NCBI GenBank assembly: GCA_964484185.1
Contig: CAZAEQ010000006.1
Location: forward strand, 62,001-126,000
Reading direction: 5' to 3'
DNA length: 64,000 nucleotides
From: F1-120-MAGs238 sp964484185
GTDB lineage: Bacteria > Planctomycetota > Phycisphaerae > Phycisphaerales > UBA1924
Position numbers and translations under genes: made by a program. The notes beneath the pieces are model-generated. The model did no database searches, was not told where the DNA came from, and saw only the letters and a program-made list of their open reading frames with translations. Below, one piece after another: positions 42,402 to 51,722 of the stretch. Every line of letters starts with the position of its first letter. Within the stretch, counting starts at the first letter, position 1.

Positions 42402-43646
42402 TTAGTGATGAGCCCAGGTAACTTTGCTGAGATCAATGCCTTCGTTGTGCATGTCGTAGAGCGGTGAGAGTTCGCGCAGTTTGCGGACTGCTTTGACGAT
42501 TGCGGCAACTGCGTAATCGACTTGTTCCTGTGTGGTCTGGCGACCAAGTGAAAGACGGAGCGAGGAGTGCGCGAGTTCATCGCCAACGCCCAAGTTCTTG
42601 AGGACGTAGCTGGGCTCGAGTGATGCACTGGTGCAGGCTGAGCCGGAAGAACAGGCGAGTTCTTTGACGGCCATCATGAGGCTTTCGCCTTCGACGAAGC
42701 CGAAGGAGATGTTGGTGATGTGCGGCAGGCGCTTGTCGCGGTTGCCGTTGATCTGGCAGTGGTCGAGCTGGCTGGTGACGCCATCTTCGAGGCGTTTGCG
42801 AAGTGCGCCCAGGCGTGCGGCATCGTCAGACATTTGAGCCTTGGCGATTTCGCAGGCTTTTCCGAGACCGACGATACCTGTGACGTTGAGTGTGCCAGAT
42901 CGGAAGCCGCGTTCCTGACCACCACCATCGGTAAGGGGGACGAGGCGGACGCGGGGTTTGCGGCGGCGGACGAACAGGCCGCCGACACCCTTGGGGCCGT
43001 AGATTTTGTGTCCGGAGAAGGACATGAGATCGACATTGTCTTTCTCAACATCGGTGGGCATTTTGCCGACCCACTGCGTTCCATCGGTGTGGAAGATAAT
43101 GCCCTTTTCGTGGCACAGTTTACCGATCTGCGGGATCTCGTTGATGGTGCCGATCTCGTTGTTGGCCCACATGAGGGTTACGAGGATGGTGTCGGGACGG
43201 AGGGCGGCTTTCACCATTTCTGCAGTGAAGACGCCATCAGCTGGTGGTTCGAGGAATGTGACCTCGAAGCCTTCTTTTTCGAGGCGCTTGCAGGGGTCGA
43301 GGACGGCTTTGTGTTCGATTGCGCCGGTGATGATGTGGCCGCGGGAGGCAGTGGAGCCGGCGGGATTTTTCTCATACATGAGAGCCGCGCCGCGGATGGC
43401 GAGGTTGTTGCTCTCACTTGCGCCACTGGTGAAAATGATTTCTTTGGGATCGGCGTTGATGAGGGCGGCGACTTGATCGCGGGCGTGGTCGACACCTTCT
43501 TCAGCTTCCCAGCCGAACGAGTGATTGCGGCTGCCGGGGTTGCCGTAGATTTTGGTGAAGTAGGGGAGCATGGCTTCCACTACCCGCGTGTCGGTGGGGG
43601 TGGTGGCGGCGTGATCGAGGTAAATGGGGAGTTGTGGGGTGGTCAT
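42402..43646 (-). CDS. iscS: Cysteine desulfurase IscS
   Basis: A 414-residue PLP enzyme that removes sulfur from cysteine. It has IYLDHAATTP near the N terminus, PLP-lysine Lys 214 in SFSGHKIYGPKG, the GFRSGTLNV segment and the persulfide Cys 338 in SSGSACTS, followed by LRLSLGR. All family hallmarks are intact. ATG 43646 is preceded by AAGG at seven bases. It is the first gene of the Fe-S group. The upstream region (43.65-44.2 kb) lacks a gene and holds a 16-bp palindrome. Confidence 0.95.
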   Translation of the reverse strand: MTTPQLPIYLDHAATTPTDTRVVEAMLPYFTKIYGNPGSRNHSFGWEAEEGVDHARDQVAALINADPKEIIFTSGASESNNLAIRGAALMYEKNPAGSTASRGHIITGAIEHKAVLDPCKRLEKEGFEVTFLEPPADGVFTAEMVKAALRPDTILVTLMWANNEIGTINEIPQIGKLCHEKGIIFHTDGTQWVGKMPTDVEKDNVDLMSFSGHKIYGPKGVGGLFVRRRKPRVRLVPLTDGGGQERGFRSGTLNVTGIVGLGKACEIAKAQMSDDAARLGALRKRLEDGVTSQLDHCQINGNRDKRLPHITNISFGFVEGESLMMAVKELACSSGSACTSASLEPSYVLKNLGVGDELAHSSLRLSLGRQTTQEQVDYAVAAIVKAVRKLRELSPLYDMHNEGIDLSKVTWAHH

Positions 43647-43809
43647 GGTTTGGCCTTTGGATGCTGAATGCGGTAGTGTAGGTGCGGTATTGAGAATGGG
43701 TCTCAGAATGGTGAATAGGCACTAGGCATTTGGCACTAGGCACTGGGAAAGCAAAGCGGAAAAGGGTGGTGGATTTGAAATTTCAGAGGGGCTCAACGAA
43801 AATTTCAAA

Positions 43810-43825
43810 GGGGCTCATGAGCCCC
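43810..43825. repeat. Perfect 16-bp palindrome GGGGCTCA-TGAGCCCC
   Basis: A gap-free palindrome about 165 bases upstream of the iscS start. It could be a dimer-binding operator or a strong stem in the leader. It does not match the usual IscR type-1 site. Confidence 0.6.
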
Positions 43826-44017
43826 TGATCCCCTTTTGTTTCTGAGCTAAAAACAAGGGTGGTCGGCAGAGAATCTAAGGGGGCCACGGGTTTCTAAGAG
43901 TGCCAAACAAGTTGGCAACCTTAGGTTTCTGGGCCAAAAACGGGGTTGGGTAGCAGGCAATGGTTTCTGCAACGGTGCGAGCGCGGAAATTGAGTTAGGT
44001 TTGGCTTTCATATTGGT

Positions 44018-44045
44018 AGTGTAACAAATCGTACAGGTTGGTCAA
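44018..44045 (-). promoter_or_regulatory. Candidate promoter for the iscS operon
   Basis: On the minus strand TTGACC (44040-44045), a 16-base spacer and TACACT (44018-44023). It is ~370 bases from the iscS start, a long distance. Confidence 0.3.
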
Positions 44046-44204
44046 GTCAAATTGCGTAAAAATACCGTACCGGACACAAATAGTGTTAAATGTCTCCGGT
44101 GCTGACTGAGAACGCGGACAGGGTCAACTCATGGAATAGCCACCTTGGGTGCAGGCGTTGTTGCTCAGGCCGCTCAGCGCTTTTCTTTGAAGCCTTCGTA
44201 AGTG

Positions 44205-45212
44205 TCAGGTAGTGAAGCGGTGGATTTCGCCCAGAGTGGGAGGAACGACGCGATGGCCTTGCTCTCCGGCGGCGAGCAGGAGGCGTTGGAGGGGTTCGTC
44301 GGCGGGTTCATCGCTGAGTTTGAAGGTGGAGTGATGGACTGGAAGTATGCGGGCGGCGTTGGAGGACTCGGTCATTTCCCAGACTTGCTCAGGGGTCGCG
44401 TGGACGTGCATCCAGGGGTTGTATGCGCCGATGCCGAAGATGGCGAGGTCGAGAGGTCCGTAGTCACGGAATGCGACGGTGTGGGCGGTGTCGCCGGCGA
44501 AGAGGACTTTGTGGGGCACTGCCAATTTGTTGTCATGGAGCAAATAGCTATTGAAGCCGCGGTGGCGGTCCCATGCGGTTCGTGCGCCCCAGTGTTGCGG
44601 TTGGATGGCATTGAGCAGCACGCCTTCGTGTTGGAGGTTTTGACCCCATTCGAGTTCTGCGACGTCTCTGAATCCGCGCGGAATGAGTTTGCGTGTGTTG
44701 GCAGCGGTAACTACAGATGTTGATCGGCTTGCAATCCGTTTGAGCGTGGGTTTATCGAGGTGATCGAAATGTGCGTGGCTGAGGAGCACCAGATCGATCG
44801 GCGGGAGATCGTCTATGCGGAGTGGAACTGGTGAGAGACGGTGAGGGCCGATTGTGAAACCGGGGAGGCGCAGTCCGATGCGGTCTGACAGAACTGGATC
44901 GGTGAGGACGTTGAGCGATCCGATGCGAAGCAGGGTGGTGCAATGGCCGAGCCACGTGACTGCATGCAGGCCGGGGCCCGAGGGAAGAGACTCCCATTCC
45001 GCAGCGAAAGCTTCAGCTCGTGGTTCGTTGGTTTTGCCCGGAACGCGACCGATGAGATAGCGTGGGTATCGATTTGCGGAAGACCGTGCGCCGCTGGCGA
45101 TGACCGACAGAGTCTCCTCGAGCGGGCGTTTTTGCTTGCTGGTTTTTTTTACTGGCTTCTTCACGGCTTGCTTCCGGAATCTTAGATGGGAAAGCGGGTG
45201 CTGAAGGTTCAC
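44205..45212 (-). CDS. MBL-fold metallohydrolase (NAPE-PLD/UlaG-like)
   Basis: A 335-residue metallo-beta-lactamase-fold hydrolase. The metal motif is intact: His 146, His 148, Asp 150, His 151 in SHAHFDH. Later blocks QHWGARTAWDRHRGFNSY, LFAGDTAHTV and ARILPVHHSTFKLSDEP resemble the NAPE-hydrolysing phospholipase D-like branch. The GTG start overlaps the stop of the cardiolipin synthase gene (GTGA), so the two are translationally coupled, and a phospholipid-related role is plausible inference. The N-terminal ~35 residues are strongly basic (KKPVKKTSKQKR). Confidence 0.85.
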   Translation of the reverse strand: MNLQHPLSHLRFRKQAVKKPVKKTSKQKRPLEETLSVIASGARSSANRYPRYLIGRVPGKTNEPRAEAFAAEWESLPSGPGLHAVTWLGHCTTLLRIGSLNVLTDPVLSDRIGLRLPGFTIGPHRLSPVPLRIDDLPPIDLVLLSHAHFDHLDKPTLKRIASRSTSVVTAANTRKLIPRGFRDVAELEWGQNLQHEGVLLNAIQPQHWGARTAWDRHRGFNSYLLHDNKLAVPHKVLFAGDTAHTVAFRDYGPLDLAIFGIGAYNPWMHVHATPEQVWEMTESSNAARILPVHHSTFKLSDEPADEPLQRLLLAAGEQGHRVVPPTLGEIHRFTT

Positions 45213-46627
45213 AAGATCGGGGCGAGGAGTCGGGCGGCACGAGAGCGAAGTTTAAGGTACCAGGGTTTACGAGCGATGTCGGCGCGGGTTCGTTTTGTGC
45301 CAGATTTGAAGTCGGATTCCAACATCGAGCAAACTTCCCCGGCAAACGTTGTGTCAGAGATCATGACGTTGATTTCGAAGTTTATTCGAAGCGAGCGATT
45401 GTCGAGATTGGAGCTGCCGATGACGGCAATGTTGTCGGCGAGCAGAACTTTCTGATGTGAGAAACCAGGGGAATGGGCGAAGACCGTGGCCCCGGCTGCG
45501 AGCATGTCGTCGAGGTAGGTATCGTGTGCAGCGTTGACGAGCGGATTGTCGGTGACCGCGGGATAGAGAATGCGGACATCTACGCCGCGGATTGCGGCGA
45601 GTTGGAGGGCGTGTCCGATGGATTCATCGGGTGCGAAGTATGGTGTGGAAATCCAGATTCTGGATCGTGCATTGGTGATGATCGAAAGCAGGGCGAGAGT
45701 GGCGGTGTCAAGTTCATCGATGGGACCGGAAGCGATGACGAGCGAGGTCATGGCGCTTTTGTGCGGTTCTGGCGTCCAATTTGCTTCGGGAATGCGTTTG
45801 GTGGCCCAGTACCAGTCTTCACAGAATGCGAGTTGAATGGCCTGGACAACGGGCCCGAAGCAGCGCATGTGGGTATCGCGCCACGGGCACATTGCCGGGT
45901 TTTTGCCGACGTATTCGTCGCCGATGTTTAAGCCGCCCACAAAGGCAGTTCTGCCATCGACGACGACGATCTTGCGGTGGTTTCGGAAGTTGATGCGAAA
46001 TCGATTGCGTGGTCCGCGGCTGCGTTTGAATGCGCGTGCGTCGATTTTCTTTGATTTCAGGGAATTGACCCAGCGTCCAAGTTTGGAAGAACCGACTTCG
46101 TCAAAGAGAACACTGACACGTACGCCCCGGTCGGAGGCTGCGATGAGAGCCTGTTCGAGCCTTCGTCCCTGATCATCGTCGCGAATGATGTAGAACTGAA
46201 CGAGGATGTACTCGCGGGCGGCATGAATGGCGGCGAAGATCGCGTCAAAGGTGCTCTCGCCATCGATCAGAAGTTCAAAGTGGTTGCCGCGAGTCGGCGG
46301 AAGGGCGCCGAATTTTTCGAGCATGGCGATGCGAGCCTGGTCGACCGTGAGGGCGAATGGCTCGGTTGCGAGCAAGGCTTCTTTGCCGAGGTCGTTGATA
46401 TCGAGTTTGCCGCGGCGGCGTGAGCGTACATAACCGATGAATCGGCGCGACCCAAAGACCAGGTAGAACGGAATCGAAACTGGCGGGAGAAGGATGAGCG
46501 CCACAACCCAGGCCACGGTTCCTTGCGGTGTTCGACCTGTCATAATCGCATCGAGTGCGAAGCCGATTCCTGCTATCAGCAGGGCGATTGAAGCAAGAGT
46601 AAATAATAACGACCATTCAATGGGCAC
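45209..46627 (-). CDS. Cardiolipin synthase (PLD superfamily)
   Basis: A 472-residue membrane enzyme with two N-terminal helices (about 8-26 and 35-58, the PLDc_N region LPPVSIPFYLVFG). HKD motif 1 is His 217, Lys 219, Asp 224 (NHRKIVVVDG) and motif 2 is His 391, Lys 393, Asp 398 (HQKVLLADN). It condenses phosphatidylglycerol into cardiolipin or swaps phosphatidyl groups. Start is GTG 46627. It follows the RsbW-like gene by 49 bases and overlaps the MBL gene by four. Confidence 0.93.
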   Translation of the reverse strand: MPIEWSLLFTLASIALLIAGIGFALDAIMTGRTPQGTVAWVVALILLPPVSIPFYLVFGSRRFIGYVRSRRRGKLDINDLGKEALLATEPFALTVDQARIAMLEKFGALPPTRGNHFELLIDGESTFDAIFAAIHAAREYILVQFYIIRDDDQGRRLEQALIAASDRGVRVSVLFDEVGSSKLGRWVNSLKSKKIDARAFKRSRGPRNRFRINFRNHRKIVVVDGRTAFVGGLNIGDEYVGKNPAMCPWRDTHMRCFGPVVQAIQLAFCEDWYWATKRIPEANWTPEPHKSAMTSLVIASGPIDELDTATLALLSIITNARSRIWISTPYFAPDESIGHALQLAAIRGVDVRILYPAVTDNPLVNAAHDTYLDDMLAAGATVFAHSPGFSHQKVLLADNIAVIGSSNLDNRSLRINFEINVMISDTTFAGEVCSMLESDFKSGTKRTRADIARKPWYLKLRSRAARLLAPIL

Positions 46628-46676
46628 AAAGAAGCGTACGGCGGGTGGAGGATTGGAGAGTGGGCGGCAAGGCAGG

Positions 46677-47108
46677 TCAGCCGCGTGGCTTTTTGTAGAT
46701 CATTTCGATGCGATTGCCGCGATTGTTGAATGTGACTGATGCCATGTAGGCGCGGATGAGAATGACGCCGCGGCCGGACATTTGCTCGAGGTTTTCATCG
46801 AGCGTCGGATCGGCGATGCTTGAAGGGTTAAATCCGGGACCTTGGTCTTCGACCGCGAGAAGCACTTCATCGGGGCGAACTTGATATTCAACGAGAATGG
46901 GAAGTTCGCTTGAGAGCTGTTCGTGGCCGTGTTTGAAAGCGTTGGTAATCGCTTCATCGAGCGCGAGTCGAATGGCAAAGCGGCTGGCCTTTGCGTAGCC
47001 GAGTCTTTCTGCTTCTGTAGTAATTGTCTCTTCAAGTCTGTCGATATCGCCACGCTGATTGCGAAGCGTGACGCGGGCAGGCGAAGATGAATCTGAACCG
47101 TTGGGCAT
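46677..47108 (-). CDS. RsbW-like anti-sigma/serine-threonine kinase
   Basis: A 143-residue single-domain HATPase_c protein. Motifs: N-box DEAITNAFKHGH, G1-like VEDQGPGFN and G2 GRGVILIRAYM, as in RsbW/SpoIIAB kinases. It would phosphorylate a STAS antagonist and bind a target such as a sigma factor or other regulator. The adjacent STAS gene (47154-47510) is 45 bases upstream on the same strand, giving a partner-switching pair. No PP2C phosphatase or sigma B-type factor is in the window. Confidence 0.9.
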   Translation of the reverse strand: MPNGSDSSSPARVTLRNQRGDIDRLEETITTEAERLGYAKASRFAIRLALDEAITNAFKHGHEQLSSELPILVEYQVRPDEVLLAVEDQGPGFNPSSIADPTLDENLEQMSGRGVILIRAYMASVTFNNRGNRIEMIYKKPRG

Positions 47109-47153
47109 ATGTACCGGGCGCGAAGTCGTAGTTACAGGCGCGGGGGCAATGGC

Positions 47154-47510
47154 TCACGCGAGACTTTTGAGAGCCTCTTCGGTCGTCGGAAGAATCTTGA
47201 ATAGCTTGTTAAGGCGGGTAATGACGAACACTTCAAGCAATTGCGCATCAATGTTGGCCAGTCGCAACTCGCCTTGCTTGGGCTTGATACGAGTATTGAT
47301 TGCGATCAGCATGGAAAGCGCTGAAGACGAAAGGTGATCAACGTTTGCGAAACTGATGAGAAGCTTGGGCTTGGCATCAGCGTCAATGAGCGCACTGATT
47401 TCTTCTCCAATGCGCTGGATGTTTGCTTCATCAAGAATGCTGCGATCGATGAACTCAACATGAGTCACTGAGTCGATTTTTTTCACCCGCAGGCGGGAGT
47501 CGGCGGCCAT
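47154..47510 (-). CDS. STAS-domain anti-sigma factor antagonist
   Basis: A 118-residue SpoIIAA/RsbV-like protein. The phosphorylatable region is VDHLSSSALSMLIAINTRIK, with Ser residues in the expected loop. Size and the ELRLANIDAQLLEVFVITRLNKLF end fit the family. Paired with the RsbW-like kinase next door, it probably toggles by phosphorylation. The pair lies between a secretin gene and the cardiolipin synthase gene. Confidence 0.9.
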   Translation of the reverse strand: MAADSRLRVKKIDSVTHVEFIDRSILDEANIQRIGEEISALIDADAKPKLLISFANVDHLSSSALSMLIAINTRIKPKQGELRLANIDAQLLEVFVITRLNKLFKILPTTEEALKSLA

Positions 47511-47622
47511 AGGAAGAAATCTCCGAAAGAGGGTGCAGACCCATCAGCCCATGCTTCTGGTTCGCGTTTGATCATAGGGCGCGCGGAGGATGGGATTGCC
47601 GTGAATACAAGGTAAAAACAAA

Positions 47623-47650
47623 CCGGCCCCGGAGAGAACTCCGAGGCCGG
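47623..47650 (-). terminator. Intrinsic terminator of the secretin gene
   Basis: On the minus strand a 12-bp stem (CCGGCCTCGGAG and CTCCGGGGCCGG, one T-G pair) with a four-base loop is followed by TTTGTTTTT (47613-47622 on the plus strand as A-rich). It sits 24 bases after the secretin stop and isolates it from the STAS gene. Confidence 0.85.
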
Positions 47651-47674
47651 TGAAAGAGCGAAATGAATTGAGAA

Positions 47675-50600
47675 TTAGAGGCCAGAGTTGCCGACGAGGC
47701 CGGGGAACTGGCGTTCTTCTTCTTCATTCTGGATGAGGACGGTGGGCTTCATCAGAATGAGGAGAGTCTGCTCGGTCTTGTTGGTGATGCGGTTGTCGAA
47801 GAGGCGACCCAGAATCGGGATCTTGCTGAGGATGGGGACGCCGGTTTCAACTTCGTTCTCGTTGGCGATGCGCTGGCCGCCGAGGAGGCAGGTGCCCTGA
47901 TCGGGGATTGTGACTGAGGTGTTGACCTGAGTCACGGTAACAGTGGGGCGCTGGATGAAGGACTGGAGAGCAGCTGAGTTGACGGCTGTACCACCGGCGA
48001 TCGCGGTGATCGGAGCGTTGGTGAAACCGTCAATCTTGCTGGTTGAAGTGCTGACGTTCATGGTGACGTAGCGGCGATCGGCTGAGACGTAGCCTTCGAC
48101 GAGAAGACGAACGCCTTCAGAGACGACGTCGAGCTGAGGATCGAATGCAGCTGATGACTGGCTGACGACGGGCGTCAAGTCAGAGACGAATGCGACCTGA
48201 GTTGCGACGACGATGTTGGCGATCTGACCGTTGGCGAAGGTGAGGCGTGGGGCGGTGAGCTGGACGTTACGACGATCGGCCTGAGTCGCCTTCACGAGGA
48301 AGTCGACCTGGATGTCATCGAGGAACTGACCAGCGATACCGAGTGCTGGACCCTTGCCAGCGATATCGCTGTAGATGCCTGACTGAGGCATGAGGATTTC
48401 AGCCAGGCCAAGGCTGTTCTGGCCACCACTGATTGGTGAGAAGCCGTTCTGCGGGCCGGGGAGATTTTGATTGGTGTTCTGAAGAGTGGTGCCAGTGAGC
48501 GGGCCGACCTGCGGGATGGAAAGGTTGCGGTTGTAGACGCCATTGGGGAAGAAGTCGCTGGGGACAACGGCAGGGTTGGCGGCCTGAGCGGCGCGAACCT
48601 GGTTGTTGGTGCCATTGAGGTAGATGTCGAGATCGAAGCCGATCTGCTCGAAGAAGTCGTTGGCGACGAGGAGGAAGCGGGTTTCGACGTTGATCTGCAT
48701 GGCGCGCTGCTGACGCAGCTTGCCGAGGAGGCCGTCGATGGACTTGTGAACGCGAGGAGTGGTGGTGACGACCAGTGCGCCCTGGAACTGCTGGACGAAG
48801 CCGACTTCGCCGCCGTTTTCCTGCCAGGTGTCGTGCGCGACGGTGTTGGTGATGATGTCGATCACCTCTTTGGTGCGCTGCTCTGGGGTGGTGCGGTGTT
48901 CGAGGCCGGATGATTTGTCCGAGGCAACGAACGGAGCAGAACCGGAGGAAGCCGCATCGCTCTTGAGCACGCTTGCGAGATCGAAGTCAGGAGCGTTGGT
49001 GAAATTCGGAATTTCAACCAGAAGGTCGCGGACATCGTAGATTTCAGTGACTGTGCGAGAATTGATCTGCTGTTCGCTTGAGACGGTGAGAATGCCATTG
49101 TCGACTGCCCATGCGGCGGCGGTGGACTTGTCTGGGCTGATCTTCTCGATCATGCGTTCCATGATTGTTTCAGCGGTTGCATCTGGGATGTTCATGCTGA
49201 TGGCGGTTTCTTTTTCGATTCCGACCTTCTCAAGGGCGGCCCAGTTGATGTCCATGTTCACGCCGGTTGTTTTCTGGATGTAAGCCAGAGCGTTCTCCAA
49301 GGGAATTTCCTTGAAGTCAGCGGGAATGCGGCGTTCTTTCATCATGCCGAGCGTGCGGCGGTTTTCAGGAGTGTCCTGGAACTGAATTGCTTCGCCGCGG
49401 CGATAGGTGATTTGCGGCCAATCGGTTGGGTATTCGATGAGGCCAATCGGAATGCGGCTGGCTTCGTTGTTCTCAAGGCGAAGGTTGGCGCTGCCGCGGG
49501 CCTTTCTATCCTGGACATTGAAGTGCATGCGATAGATGAGGGAATTCTGGATGACTTCCTTGAGAATCTCAGCGGCTGGGTTGTTTGGATCGATGAACAG
49601 GATTTGATCGAGGACCTGAAGAGCTTCTTCGTACTTGAGCTCGATCTGAAGTGCGCGGACGCGTTGCAGGCTTTCGATGACCTGCTTTTCCTTCTTCTGA
49701 GCCGCGGCATACGAGGCTTGTTCAGCCTTCTTCTGCTGTGAGATTTCGAGTTCGTTGCGTTCTTTGATAGCGACATCTTCGCCACGCTTGGTGAAGGCTG
49801 CGATCTTGTCAGCGGCTTGTTTTTCCAACGCCTGGAATTCAGACTCAGAAAAGAAGCTGCGATTGGTCTGAAGGGTTACCTTGGCCTGAGTGGCTCTGTC
49901 ACGTGCATTACCCAAATCGCCAGTTGCGGCGGACTTTTCAGCCTGCTCCATGAGATTCTGGAAAGAGGCGTACGTCGCATCGCGATTGAGCTTGGTGCGA
50001 TCGAGTTCCTGTGTAAGAAGGCTGTTCTCGCCGGTATTGCCGCGGAGAAGAGTTTCTGACTCGGCAATTCGACGATTCACATCGCTGAGATCTGCAGCAG
50101 TGAGATAGCTGGCGAATACATCACGCAGTGTGCGGTAGCCTTCAATAGCCTTGCCATAGCGACCACTTGCAAAGTTCTGGTCGGCTTCGGTCTTCAGTTC
50201 TGATGCACGCATCTTGCGGGCGAGTGCATTCAGGTCGTCGCTGGCAGGCTGAGCAGCAGTGACGGGGGCGGCGGCCGGTGCGGCGGCTGGTGCCGGGGCT
50301 GGTGCCGGGGCCACTGGCTGGGCGGGCTTTGGAGTTTCAACGGGCTTTGCGGGTGCAACGGGTTCAGCTGGTTTGGAGGGCTGAGCGGGTTGGTCTTGTG
50401 CCTTGGGCTGATCTTTGATTTCGGGGATTGGTGTTCCCTCAACCGTCTTTGCGGGAGCGGGGTCTGCTTTGGTTGGAGGAGCAAACTTCTCATCCGTCGT
50501 CTTGGCTGGGGCTGGCTTGGTTTCTTTTGCGGGGGCAGTTGCAGGTGCAGGTGCCGGAGCAGGTGCGGGCTGAGATTTTTCTTCCTTGGCGGGGTAGTAC

Positions 50601-51340
50601 TGATCAGGCTGTGGCGGTGTGCGGCGCTTGATAACACCTGGATCGTCGAACATTGCGGCCGCGACTTCTGCTGTATTGATCAGCGAACCACGGGTGGTTT
50701 CGAGTGCAATCAGTCGGGTCTGGTAGGATTCAAGCAGCTGGGCCTGGTCAGCAGGAAGTGCGATGCCTGACCGCTTGAGGGAGCCGAGCAGAAGCTTGGC
50801 TTCCGCGTACTTACCGGCATCAAACAAGGCAGTAGAGCGTTCAAGTGTTTCAGCGCTATGGGCTGCAAACTCATCACGCATCACCGATGCTTCTGTGAGC
50901 ATCCGGCGAGCAATTTCTGCCTGAGGCGACTTGTTGTCGTTGAGGATCACAGTCTCGCAAAGGTTGGTTGCGGTGACCAGATCGCCGTTATCGAGCGCAA
51001 CATCGGCCTTTTGGACTGAGAGAGTTGCGCTATCGAGTGAGCGGACTTTCTCGTTTACGCTGGTGAGCAAGGTGTGAACCTTGGTGCTCTGTTCATCAGA
51101 GAGTGAGGCTGCTCCATTGAGCACCTTGACGAGGACTGACCGAGCTTGCCAGACCTTGTTCTGGCTGGCAAGGGTCGATGCATGTTCGATCATCCCGTCA
51201 GTTGTCGAAGTTGCTGCAATTGATGCAGTCAGGACGTCTGAAGTAGTTGCGTGGGCAACACCAATTGCGAAGCCGCAGCTTGCAAAGATGGCCGCGGCAC
51301 TCAGGAAAGAACGAATCGGCTTCTGCTGACGGTTGAACAT
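47675..51340 (-). CDS. Secretin (type II/IV secretion outer-membrane channel) with long N-terminal region
   Basis: A 1221-residue protein with a signal peptide ending around GVAHA. Residues ~40-210 are helical repeats of TPR type, ~230-360 is a Pro/Ala/Lys-rich linker, and ~370-590 contains more helical coiled segments. An STN/N0-like domain follows (IPADFKEIPLENALAYIQKTTGVNM), then N-domains (SIDGLLGKLRQQRAMQINVETRFL), and the C-terminal secretin pore domain with VQLTAPRLTFANGQIA, TVTQVNTSVTIPDQGTCLLGGQR and TGVPILSKIPILGRLFDNR. ATG 51340 has GGAG six bases upstream; the longer frame start at 51535 lacks one. No inner-membrane or ATPase secretion genes lie nearby, which is common for planctomycetes. 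Confidence 0.9.
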   Translation of the reverse strand: MFNRQQKPIRSFLSAAAIFASCGFAIGVAHATTSDVLTASIAATSTTDGMIEHASTLASQNKVWQARSVLVKVLNGAASLSDEQSTKVHTLLTSVNEKVRSLDSATLSVQKADVALDNGDLVTATNLCETVILNDNKSPQAEIARRMLTEASVMRDEFAAHSAETLERSTALFDAGKYAEAKLLLGSLKRSGIALPADQAQLLESYQTRLIALETTRGSLINTAEVAAAMFDDPGVIKRRTPPQPDQYYPAKEEKSQPAPAPAPAPATAPAKETKPAPAKTTDEKFAPPTKADPAPAKTVEGTPIPEIKDQPKAQDQPAQPSKPAEPVAPAKPVETPKPAQPVAPAPAPAPAAAPAAAPVTAAQPASDDLNALARKMRASELKTEADQNFASGRYGKAIEGYRTLRDVFASYLTAADLSDVNRRIAESETLLRGNTGENSLLTQELDRTKLNRDATYASFQNLMEQAEKSAATGDLGNARDRATQAKVTLQTNRSFFSESEFQALEKQAADKIAAFTKRGEDVAIKERNELEISQQKKAEQASYAAAQKKEKQVIESLQRVRALQIELKYEEALQVLDQILFIDPNNPAAEILKEVIQNSLIYRMHFNVQDRKARGSANLRLENNEASRIPIGLIEYPTDWPQITYRRGEAIQFQDTPENRRTLGMMKERRIPADFKEIPLENALAYIQKTTGVNMDINWAALEKVGIEKETAISMNIPDATAETIMERMIEKISPDKSTAAAWAVDNGILTVSSEQQINSRTVTEIYDVRDLLVEIPNFTNAPDFDLASVLKSDAASSGSAPFVASDKSSGLEHRTTPEQRTKEVIDIITNTVAHDTWQENGGEVGFVQQFQGALVVTTTPRVHKSIDGLLGKLRQQRAMQINVETRFLLVANDFFEQIGFDLDIYLNGTNNQVRAAQAANPAVVPSDFFPNGVYNRNLSIPQVGPLTGTTLQNTNQNLPGPQNGFSPISGGQNSLGLAEILMPQSGIYSDIAGKGPALGIAGQFLDDIQVDFLVKATQADRRNVQLTAPRLTFANGQIANIVVATQVAFVSDLTPVVSQSSAAFDPQLDVVSEGVRLLVEGYVSADRRYVTMNVSTSTSKIDGFTNAPITAIAGGTAVNSAALQSFIQRPTVTVTQVNTSVTIPDQGTCLLGGQRIANENEVETGVPILSKIPILGRLFDNRITNKTEQTLLILMKPTVLIQNEEEERQFPGLVGNSGL

Positions 51341-51722
51341 GCTGATCTCCAAGTCGTTGCGGCGAACGTTCCGTGTCGCCGCCGACAATCTGTCAAAGCC
51401 CACAAGAGTACGAACCGACGACAAACCTACTGGAGCTTTTCTTGCAGTTATGCAATAGAAGTTCCAGCGCTGAAACCCAACCCTGAGACAAGCCAGCGAG
51501 TCGAGGTGATCCGCTGTCGATCCGGGTCCACACACGCTCCGCCCGGTCGGTAACCAGAAAAAGCGCGTGTGAGGTGCGGAAGATAGCGGCTTTGCGCTCC
51601 GGATGCAAACGGCTATCCTAAAAGAAGTCTTCCGCTAGGACCCGAACTTTATCCTATCGACCTGGTTGCCCAGATTTCAATCGTTTTTTTCTAGCAGTTT
51701 CGCTTGGTTCAGGTTGAATGGT
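51341..51722. other. Noncoding gap between secretin and the unknown acidic-protein gene
   Basis: A 382-base gap with no credible gene. A consensus TTGACA lies on the minus strand at 51391-51396, about 50 bases before the secretin start, but no convincing -10 was found at 16-18 bases. The right edge before 51723 holds CGTTTTTTT-rich sequence. Confidence 0.4.

Larger units (their letters stand above)
43647..44204. other. Long noncoding region upstream of iscS
   Basis: A 558-base stretch with no credible gene. It contains GGCACTAG-like words repeated between ~43720 and 43745, a perfect 16-bp palindrome (separate entry), and a minus-strand sigma70-like promoter candidate (separate entry). If the promoter is right, iscS has a leader of about 370 bases, room for regulation. 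The right end holds the 3' side of the MBL gene. Confidence 0.5.

Noticed and set aside
42720..43667. 315-codon plus-strand frame opposite iscS
   Set aside because: IscS on the minus strand has every catalytic motif intact; the long antisense frame is a by-product of its codon bias.
46677..47510. Linking the STAS/RsbW pair to the ECF sigma factor at 8965-9534
   Set aside because: ECF factors are normally held by transmembrane anti-sigma proteins like the one adjacent to it; the genes are 37 kb apart.
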